Assembly (NCBI RefSeq): GCF_023223525.1
Contig: NZ_JALPRX010000086.1
Span: forward strand, 1-64,000
DNA: 64,000 bases
Reading direction: 5' to 3'
DNA from: Roseomonas acroporae
GTDB lineage: Bacteria; Pseudomonadota; Alphaproteobacteria; Acetobacterales; Acetobacteraceae
This document shows, one piece after another, positions 58,186 through 64,000 of this stretch. Each line of letters begins with the position of its first letter. Within the stretch, counting starts at the first letter, position 1. Position numbers and translations under genes: made by a program. Below the pieces are notes generated by a model. It was not told the DNA's origin, made no database searches, and saw nothing but the letters and a program-made list of their open reading frames with translations.

Positions 58186-59601
58186 CTACTCCATGATCGC
58201 CTGATAGACCACCGCGTTGATCACCCGCCGCAGGTGCTGCCGCGTCAGCCCCGGCGCCTGCGCCATCAGCACCACCGCCAGCCGCTCCTTCGGATCGACC
58301 CAGAAGGTCGTGCCGTAGGCGCCGCTCCACGACCAGTCGCCCGGATTGCCGACGATGTTGGTGTCGCGGTCGCTGCCCCGCACCGCGACGGTCAGCCCGA
58401 AGCCGTAGCCCGCGCGCGTCGGGTCGGTGTTCCCCACGCCCGGCCGGATTTCCGGCCCCATGTGGTCCGAGGTCATCGCCGCCACGGTGCGCGGCCCCAG
58501 CACCCGCGCCCCGTCCAGCACGCCGCCATCCAGCATCGCCTGGGCGAAGCGGAGGTAGTCGCCGACGGTCGAGACGGCGCAGCCGCCGCCGCATTCGAAG
58601 CGCACCGGCTTCGTGCGGTCCGGCATGCCCTGCGGCTGCCCGGTCAGCGGGTCGCGCGGCAGGGCGCGGGCCAGCCGCGCCGCCTTCTCCGGCGGCACCA
58701 GGAAGCCCGTATCGGCCATCCCCAGCGGCCGGAACAGCCGCTCCTCCAGGAACGCGCCGAGTCCCTGCCCGGAGACCTGCTCCACCACCCGCCCGAGCAC
58801 GTCGATCGAGAGGCTGTAGTCCCACACCGTCCCCGGCTGGTACAGCAGCGGCGCCGCCGCCAGCCGGTCGATGAACTCGGCCCCCGTCAGGTTCTCCCCC
58901 GCCCAGTTGGAGGAGGCCGGGTAGAGCCGGTGCACCGGCGTCTCGCCGCGCCCGCCATAGGTGATGCCCGAGGTGTGGCGCATCAGGTCCAACAGCGTGA
59001 TCGACCGCCGCGCCGGCACCGTCGCGATCGCCGCGGATGCCCCGGGCGCGGCCCCGGAGGCAGGACCAGCGGCGGGACCGGTGGCGGGGCCGGCCTGGCC
59101 GCCCGCCGCCGGACCGGCCGGCGTCGCCGCCGGCACCGCCCCCGGGACTCCGCCCGGCGCGCCCTCGCCCGATGCCGCCACCCGCCGGTTGCCGAGTTGC
59201 GGCAGGAACCGCTCCACCGGATCGCCCAGCGCCAGCCGCCCCTCCTCCAGCAGCATCAGCGCGGCGACGCCGGTCAGCGGCTTGGTCATCGAGGCGATGG
59301 CGAAGATCGCGTCCAGCGGCATCGGCGTGCCGCGCTCGCGGTCCAGATAGCCGACCGCCTCGTAGTGGACGAGCTTCCCGCGCCGGGCGATCGCCACCAC
59401 CGCGCCGGGAATCGTCCCCGCCTCGACCTCGCGCCGCAGCGCCGCGCCGACCCGCCCCAGCCGCTCGGCCGACATCCCGACCGTGCCGGGCTCGGCGCGC
59501 GGCAGCGGGTCGGCCGCCCGCGCCGGCATCGCCGCCAGCGCCAGCATCGCCCCGGCCGCGCCGATCCTGCCGAGTCGCCGCAACCCCGTCTTGCGCGCCA
59601 T
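58186..59601 (-). CDS. Serine hydrolase of the beta-lactamase / class C fold
   Basis: The 471-residue exported protein has a signal peptide (GAAGAMLALAAMPARA) and a class C beta-lactamase-like domain. The catalytic motif SMTK is near residue 108, DLMRHTSGITYGG near 205, and the second active-site motif YSL lies in TVWDYSLSIDVLGRVVEQ; the third region is GAYGTTFWVDP. It is more like EstB/DD-peptidase-type hydrolases than true cephalosporinases. An insertion of about 55 residues, almost all Ala, Pro and Gly, sits between SMTK and the HTSG region. The substrate is unknown. Confidence 0.88.
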   Translation of the reverse strand: MARKTGLRRLGRIGAAGAMLALAAMPARAADPLPRAEPGTVGMSAERLGRVGAALRREVEAGTIPGAVVAIARRGKLVHYEAVGYLDRERGTPMPLDAIFAIASMTKPLTGVAALMLLEEGRLALGDPVERFLPQLGNRRVAASGEGAPGGVPGAVPAATPAGPAAGGQAGPATGPAAGPASGAAPGASAAIATVPARRSITLLDLMRHTSGITYGGRGETPVHRLYPASSNWAGENLTGAEFIDRLAAAPLLYQPGTVWDYSLSIDVLGRVVEQVSGQGLGAFLEERLFRPLGMADTGFLVPPEKAARLARALPRDPLTGQPQGMPDRTKPVRFECGGGCAVSTVGDYLRFAQAMLDGGVLDGARVLGPRTVAAMTSDHMGPEIRPGVGNTDPTRAGYGFGLTVAVRGSDRDTNIVGNPGDWSWSGAYGTTFWVDPKERLAVVLMAQAPGLTRQHLRRVINAVVYQAIME

Positions 59602-59959
59602 CCTGCTTCCTCCCCGTTTTGCGGCCCCGCCGCGCAGCGCTTCCCGGCGCCGCCACGGCACGACCGATCGGCGCAGGATGGACCAGCCCGTCCGGCCGAT
59701 GAAGCCGCCCGACCCCGCATCCCGATTCCACTCCCTCCGTCCCGCGCTTTCCATGCGCCACCGCTGTGGGCGTCCGGTGGTCGCCCGTCGTGGGTCGTTC
59801 CCGGTCCGTGCGGCAGCCCGGCGCTCCAGGCGGGGGCCGGGAACGCGCGGCGGCCGGCCAGGCACCCCGTCGGGCCGATTCCCCGGACGACCCAGCCGGC
59901 AGCCCCCACTGATCCTGGCGGTTCGAGGGCTTGGCGCGGCTTCCCGGCCGGTCCCCGCG
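59602..59959. other. Intergenic, no gene seen
   Basis: This 358-base gap lies between the argC stop and the serine hydrolase start, both on the minus strand. No reading frame with a ribosome site, no hairpin with a T-tract, and no convincing promoter was found. It should contain the promoter of the serine hydrolase gene. Confidence 0.4.
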
Positions 59960-60937
59960 CTACGGCCAGACGGGTGCGCCATCCAGCCCGGCGGTTTCCG
60001 GCAGCCCGCAGATCAGGTTCGCGTTCTGCACCGCCTGGCCGGCCGCTCCCTTGCCGAGATTGTCGACCACACCCATGGCGATCACCAGGTTGCGCGCCGG
60101 ATCGGCCGCATAGCTGACGAAGGCGAGGTTCGAGCCGGTCGCCCACTTGGTCTGCGGCGGCCTGTCGGTCACGCGGACGAAGGCCCGCCCGGCGTAGAAG
60201 CGCCGGGCCGCGTCCAGGCACTGGTCCGTGGTGGCGCGGCCGCGGCAATAGACGGTGGCGAGGATGCCGCGGGTCATCGGCACCAGATGCGGCGTGAACA
60301 CCAGCCCGGCCGCGCTGCCGCCGCTCAGCCGCTCGATCGTCCTGGCCATTTCGGGCATGTGGACGTGCCGGAGCAGGCCATAGGGCACCAGGTTCTCGTT
60401 GCTCTCGGCGTAGCCGAACCCGCTGTCGGCGCCGCCCCGCCCGGCACCGGAGATGCCGGTCTTGGCGTCGATCACGATGTTCTCGGGCTCGATCAGCCCG
60501 TCGGCCAGCAGCGGCGCCAGCGCGGTGAGCGTCGCCGCGGGAAAGCAGCCGGGGTTGGCAACGCGGCGTCGACCCTCGATCCGGTCCGGCCAGACATCGG
60601 CCAGGCCGTAGGCCCAGCCTTCGGCGTAGCGGTGGTCGCCGCCGATATCGACGATCTTCACCTCTTCGGGGACGCGCGCCAGCGCCGCGGCCGAGCTGCC
60701 CGTGGGCAGCGACGCGAACAGCACGTCGAGCTGCGGCAGGGCCTCCGGGTCCCATCGCTCGATCACCAGCCCGGCCAGCCTGGCCGGCACACCGGGAAAG
60801 CGTTCTCCCAGCCGGCTGCCGGCGCTGCCCTCGCCTGCGGCGTGGACGAGCTCGAAGGATGGGTGGCTTGCGACGAGGCGCAGCGCCTCGCCGCCGCCGA
60901 AGCCGCTGATCCCGACGATGCCGACGCGAAGGCGCAT
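59960..60937 (-). CDS. argC: N-acetyl-gamma-glutamyl-phosphate reductase
   Basis: ArgC makes N-acetylglutamate semialdehyde, the third step of arginine synthesis. The 325-residue enzyme has VGIVGISGFGGGEALRLV (NADP-binding) at the N-terminus, the catalytic C131 in VANPGCFPAATLTAL, and HVHMPEMARTIERL and FTPHLVPMTRGILATVY. ATG 60937 has an ACAGGAC ribosome site. The gene stands alone, with a U-tract terminator only about 30 bases upstream of its start on the same strand; see the attenuator entries. Confidence 0.96.
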   Translation of the reverse strand: MRLRVGIVGISGFGGGEALRLVASHPSFELVHAAGEGSAGSRLGERFPGVPARLAGLVIERWDPEALPQLDVLFASLPTGSSAAALARVPEEVKIVDIGGDHRYAEGWAYGLADVWPDRIEGRRRVANPGCFPAATLTALAPLLADGLIEPENIVIDAKTGISGAGRGGADSGFGYAESNENLVPYGLLRHVHMPEMARTIERLSGGSAAGLVFTPHLVPMTRGILATVYCRGRATTDQCLDAARRFYAGRAFVRVTDRPPQTKWATGSNLAFVSYAADPARNLVIAMGVVDNLGKGAAGQAVQNANLICGLPETAGLDGAPVWP

Positions 60938-60965
60938 GGTGGTGTCCTGTTGCTGGAGAGAGGGC

Positions 60966-61001
60966 AAAGAAAAACCCCCGGAGCCGGAGGCTGCGGGGGT
61001 T
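60966..61001 (-). terminator. Intrinsic terminator in the argC leader (attenuator)
   Basis: On the minus strand AACCCCCG (61001-60994) pairs with CGGGGGTT (60980-60973), with inner AGCC/GGCT pairs and a TCC tip, followed by a run of five T and then CTTT (to 60966). It is the best intrinsic terminator in the window. It lies between the predicted transcript start and argC, so it can only make sense as an attenuator or as the end of a short leader RNA. The plus-strand reading has no T-tract. Confidence 0.75.
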
Positions 61002-61039
61002 CGGAGATGCGGGCTGATGCCGCCTTGGAGGCTGGGCCG

Positions 61040-61150
61040 CTAGGGAGCGGACCTCGCCGGGGGAGGGGCCGGTCTGCACGCAGCCGCGAAAGCCGCCGCT
61101 GGGAAGCAGCGACGGCGTCGGTTCGCGGTGCGGCGGTGCGGGCCACTCAT
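61040..61150 (-). CDS. Putative argC leader peptide, arginine-rich
   Basis: The 36-codon ORF begins MSGPHRRTANRRRRCF and ends with TAG. Codons 11-14 are four consecutive Arg codons (61120-61109), with two more at 6-7. These codons lie in the 5' arm of a hairpin: CCGCGAA (61128-61122) pairs with TTCGCGG (61090-61084), and GCCGTCGC (61116-61109) with GCGGCGGC (61099-61092, one G-T pair). The 3' arm continues into GGCTGCG (61085-61079), which is complementary to CGCAGCC (60995-60989) in the terminator. Ribosome stalling at Arg codons would therefore favour antitermination. No Shine-Dalgarno; probably leaderless. Arg-rich frames are common in this genome, so the assignment is tentative. Confidence 0.5.
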   Translation of the reverse strand: MSGPHRRTANRRRRCFPAAAFAAACRPAPPPARSAP

Positions 61151-61156
61151 GGGCGC

Positions 61157-61186
61157 AGGTTAGTGGTCCGCCGGAACGGCCGTCAA
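61157..61186 (-). promoter_or_regulatory. Candidate promoter for the argC leader transcript
   Basis: On the minus strand TTGACG (61186-61181), 18 bases, TAACCT (61162-61157). The -35 matches five of six bases. The ATG of the leader ORF begins seven bases after the -10 box, so the transcript would start at or within a base or two of the ATG. It lies about 290 bases from the divergent gpmI start. Confidence 0.5.
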
Positions 61187-61473
61187 CGAGGGTGTGTCGT
61201 GCTCCCACTCTGCCAGGACGGCGCGCGGTCGGATCGGGCCGGTCGAGGAGAGATCGGCGACGGCCCGCCACCCCGCCCGCGCGACCCTTCGCCCCCGTCC
61301 CGCGGCCGCCCGCGCGCCGTCGCGCCGCACCGAAGCCCCTTGCCTCCCGCCCCCCGCACGGGCCACTTGGGACGAAAGCCCGCAGCCCGGGCAGCGAACC
61401 CCGCCGGCACGGCCCCGCGCCGCGTCCGCCCCACGCCACCGGCCTCCTGAGGCCGCTTCCGGAGACGCCACCC
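61187..61473. other. Divergent intergenic region argC leader / gpmI
   Basis: About 290 bases of GC-rich sequence before gpmI. The gpmI promoter must be here or overlapping the argC leader promoter, but none could be assigned by eye. No gene is seen; a few Arg/Pro-rich frames are artefacts of composition. Confidence 0.4.
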
Positions 61474-63006
61474 ATGGCCGACACCCCCCGCCCCGTGATG
61501 CTGGCGATCCTGGATGGCTGGGGCTGGCGCGAGGACGACGCCGACAACGCCGTCCGCCAGGCCCACACCCCGACCTTCGACCGGCTCTGGGCCACCGGCC
61601 CGCACGCCTTCCTGCGCACCTCCGGCCACGATGTCGGCCTGCCGGACGGGCAGATGGGCAATTCCGAGGTCGGCCACCTCAACATCGGCGCCGGCCGCGT
61701 CGTGATGCAGGACCTGCCGCGCATCGACCGCGCCGTCGCCGACGGCTCGATCGACCGCCTGCCCGCCGTGCAGTCGATGATCGCGAAGCTCAAGAGCACG
61801 CGCGGCACGCTGCACCTGATGGGCCTGCTCTCGCCCGGCGGCGTGCACAGCCACCAGGACCACGCCGTGGCCCTCGCCCGCGTCTTCGCCGAGGCGCACA
61901 TCCCGGTGGTGCTGCACGCCTGGACCGACGGCCGCGACACGCCCCCTGAATCCGCCCCCGGCTTCCTCGACCGCTTCGACCACGCCCTGCCGCGTGTCGG
62001 CAGCATCTCGATGGGCACGCTCTGCGGCCGCTACTACGCGATGGACCGCGACAAGCGCTGGGACCGCGTGGAGAAGGCCTACCGCGCCATGGTGGAAGGC
62101 ATCGGCCAGCACGCCTCCGGCGCCATGGCGGCGGTGATCGACGCCCACAAGCGCGGCATCACCGACGAGTTCATCGAGCCCACCGTGATCGACGGCTACG
62201 CCGGCATGAAGGACGGCGACGCCCTGCTCTGCTGGAACTTCCGCGCCGACCGCGTGCGCCAGATCCTCGGCGCCATGCTCGATCCCGGCTTCGGCGGCTT
62301 CCGCCGCACCCGGATGATCCGCTTCTGCGCCGCCGCCGGCATGACCGAGTACTCGAAGGAACTCTCCGAGCGGATGGACGTGCTGTTCCCGCAGCAATCC
62401 ATGCAGGATATCCTGGGCGAGGTGGTCAGCCGGGCCGGGCTGAAGCAGATCCGCATGGCCGAGACCGAGAAGTACCCGCACGTCACCTACTTCCTGAACG
62501 GCGGCGAGGAGACGCCCTACCCGGGCGAGGACCGCGTCATGGTCCCCTCCCCCAAGGTCGCGACCTACGACCTGCAACCCGAGATGTCGGCGCCCGAGCT
62601 CACGGAGAAGGCGGTCGAGGCGATCGGCTCCGGGAAGTACGACCTCGTGGTCCTCAACTTCGCCAATGCCGACATGGTCGGCCACAGCGGCAACCTCGCC
62701 GCCGCGATCAAGGCGTGCGAGGCGGTCGACACCGGCCTCGGGAAGATCGTCGAGGCGATCGGCAAGGCCGGCGGCGCGCTGCTCGTCACCGCCGACCACG
62801 GCAACGCGGAGCTGATGAAGGACCCCGTCACCGGCGGCCCGCACACCGCGCACACCACCAACCCGGTGCCGGTGCTGCTGTTCGGCGGCCCGCAGGGTGC
62901 CGCGCTCGCCGATGGCCGCCTCGCCGACCTCGCGCCAACGCTGCTCGCGCTGATGCACCTGAAGCAGCCCGAGGCGATGACCGGCGAGTCCCTGCTCCGT
63001 CGCTGA
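61474..63006 (+). CDS. gpmI: 2,3-bisphosphoglycerate-independent phosphoglycerate mutase
   Basis: GpmI interconverts 3- and 2-phosphoglycerate in glycolysis/gluconeogenesis with two Mn ions. The 510-residue enzyme belongs to the alkaline phosphatase superfamily: LAILDGWGWRE near residue 10, the phosphorylated S64 in MGNSEVGHLNIGAGR, AWTDGRDTPPESA, CWNFRADRVRQIL, NFANADMVGHSGN and VTADHGNAELM carry the metal ligands. It starts at ATG 61474. ppdK elsewhere in the window acts two steps further along the same pathway. Confidence 0.97.
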   Translation: MADTPRPVMLAILDGWGWREDDADNAVRQAHTPTFDRLWATGPHAFLRTSGHDVGLPDGQMGNSEVGHLNIGAGRVVMQDLPRIDRAVADGSIDRLPAVQSMIAKLKSTRGTLHLMGLLSPGGVHSHQDHAVALARVFAEAHIPVVLHAWTDGRDTPPESAPGFLDRFDHALPRVGSISMGTLCGRYYAMDRDKRWDRVEKAYRAMVEGIGQHASGAMAAVIDAHKRGITDEFIEPTVIDGYAGMKDGDALLCWNFRADRVRQILGAMLDPGFGGFRRTRMIRFCAAAGMTEYSKELSERMDVLFPQQSMQDILGEVVSRAGLKQIRMAETEKYPHVTYFLNGGEETPYPGEDRVMVPSPKVATYDLQPEMSAPELTEKAVEAIGSGKYDLVVLNFANADMVGHSGNLAAAIKACEAVDTGLGKIVEAIGKAGGALLVTADHGNAELMKDPVTGGPHTAHTTNPVPVLLFGGPQGAALADGRLADLAPTLLALMHLKQPEAMTGESLLRR

Positions 63007-63242
63007 GGCGGCGCGGCCGCCCGGCGCCGGCCCGGGCGGCCCGCATCCCGGCAAGGCCCCGACCCGCCGGGGATGCCGCGCGGCGAACCGCCGCCCGCGC
63101 CGCCACCGCCGCCCGCGTCACGCCTGCTGCGCACCGACACGAAACCGCAGCGCCGCCGTCATGCACACTTCACGCCGTGCCGCCGCAGGCTGCCTTATGT
63201 GCTGCCTCCGTGATGACCGCAGCAGGCCAGACGAATCCTCGG

Positions 63243-64000
63243 ATGATGACGAACGCATCGCCCGACGCCTTCCGGCGCTACCGCACGATCTTCATCTCCG
63301 ACACGCATCTCGGCACGCGCGGCGCCCGCGCCGACTTCCTCGCGGACTTCCTCAGCCGCGTCTCCTGCGACCACCTCTATCTCGTCGGCGACATCGTCGA
63401 CGGCTGGCGACTGCGCCGCTCCTGGTACTGGGACGGCATGCATGACGAGGTGCTGCGCCTGATCCTGCGCCACGCGCGCGGCGGCACCGCGGTCACCTAC
63501 ATCCCCGGCAACCACGACGAGATGCTGCGCGACTGGCTGCCGCTGGGCCTCGAGGTCGCCGGCATCCGCCTCGCCCGCGAGGCGGTGCACGAGACCGCCG
63601 ACGGCCGCCGCCTGCTCGTCATGCACGGCGACGAGTTCGACAGCGTGGTGCGCTACTACCCCTTCCTCGCCCTGCTCGGCGATGCCGGCTACACGGCGGC
63701 GCTGGTGGTGAACCGCTGGTTCAACGCCGCCCGCCGGCGCCTCGGCTACCCCTACTGGTCCTTCTCCGCCTGGGCCAAGCAGCGCGTGAAGGAGGCGGTG
63801 AAGGCGATCGACCGCTTCGAGGTCGCGCTCGCCGGCGAGGCGGCGCGCCGCGGCCTGGACGGCGTGGTCTGCGGCCACATCCACCATGCCGAGATGCGCG
63901 ACATCGGCGGCACGCTCTACCTCAACGACGGCGACTGGGTGGAGAGCTGCACCGCGCTGGTCGAGCATCCGGACGGCACGCTGGCGCTGGTCGACTGGGC
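63243..64000 (+). CDS. LpxH-like UDP-2,3-diacylglucosamine diphosphatase / metallophosphoesterase (3' end outside window)
   Basis: The reading frame runs off the window, leaving about 252 residues. Calcineurin-like motifs are complete: ISDTHLGTRGARADF near residue 18, LVGDIVDGWRL, IPGNHDEMLRDW, VMHGDEFDSVV and VVCGHIHHAEMRD. The GDIVDGWxL and HGDEFD variants are those of the LpxH2-type family, which can release lipid X in lipid A synthesis; some members have other phosphoesterase roles. I start it at ATG 63243 (a second ATG follows immediately). Confidence 0.88.
   Translation, partial: MMTNASPDAFRRYRTIFISDTHLGTRGARADFLADFLSRVSCDHLYLVGDIVDGWRLRRSWYWDGMHDEVLRLILRHARGGTAVTYIPGNHDEMLRDWLPLGLEVAGIRLAREAVHETADGRRLLVMHGDEFDSVVRYYPFLALLGDAGYTAALVVNRWFNAARRRLGYPYWSFSAWAKQRVKEAVKAIDRFEVALAGEAARRGLDGVVCGHIHHAEMRDIGGTLYLNDGDWVESCTALVEHPDGTLALVDW

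Noticed and set aside
60966-61001. Terminator read as ending a plus-strand transcript
   Set aside because: On the plus strand the hairpin is followed by TTCGGAG, with no T-tract, and no plus-strand gene ends there.

Overview
The window is very GC-rich chromosomal DNA from an alphaproteobacterium, most likely a Roseomonas-like member of the Acetobacteraceae. This placement is inferred from gene content: a PhyR/NepR/EcfG general stress module, an alphaproteobacterial-type AddB, the tsaE-amgK-murU order, the mre-mrd cell-shape cluster, Bug-type tricarboxylate binding proteins, and heavy Arg/Ala/Pro shadow reading frames on the opposite strand. There is no insertion sequence, prophage, plasmid origin or CRISPR array. 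It reads as core genome with intergenic palindromic repeats.

Layout. 0.2-7.2 kb: surface-polysaccharide genes (DUF6311 membrane protein, methyltransferase, GT2, GT4) around a lone Bug binding protein. 7.3-13.3 kb: ppdK, glyS and glyQ. 13.5-16.3 kb: a deaminase, two small proteins and a ferredoxin-NADP reductase. 16.5-25.1 kb: tsaE-amgK-murU (overlapping ATGA junctions), a lytic transglycosylase, an EAL phosphodiesterase and addB without an adjacent addA. 25.8 kb: tRNA-Lys(CTT). 26-32 kb: the rod-shape operon, in transcription order mreB, mreC, mreD, mrdA, rodA. 33-36 kb: an ABC exporter-like protein and two small envelope genes. 36-40.4 kb: the general stress module phyR / two ECF sigma genes / nepR / HisKA_2 kinase. 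40.5-46.1 kb: branched-chain amino acid synthesis (leuA, ilvC, ilvN, ilvB). 46.2-48.1 kb: miaA and serB, divergent. 48.4-54.2 kb: a DegP-like protease, hflC, hflK and divergent mrp/apbC. 54.3-58.1 kb: an AidB-like acyl-CoA dehydrogenase overlapping a second Bug protein, then ompW. 58-64 kb: a beta-lactamase-fold serine hydrolase, argC, gpmI and a truncated LpxH-like metallophosphoesterase.

The most interesting signals are regulatory. (1) argC is preceded by what looks like a complete transcription attenuator: promoter, short ORF starting at the predicted transcript 5' end, four consecutive Arg codons inside a hairpin arm, a competing antiterminator segment, and a U-tract terminator just before argC. 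(2) leuA has a 36-residue leader ORF with ten Leu codons, five of them CTT, also placed at a predicted transcript 5' end. (3) Three EcfG-like promoter matches (about GGAAC-N16-CGTT) lie in front of phyR, a DUF1328 gene and a DTFPASDP-motif gene, suggesting a local stress regulon. (4) A perfect FNR-type site lies upstream of ompW. (5) Two families of palindromic repeats occur between genes, one pair showing compensatory base changes.

Start sites, promoters and RNA structures were judged by eye; no database search or folding program was run.
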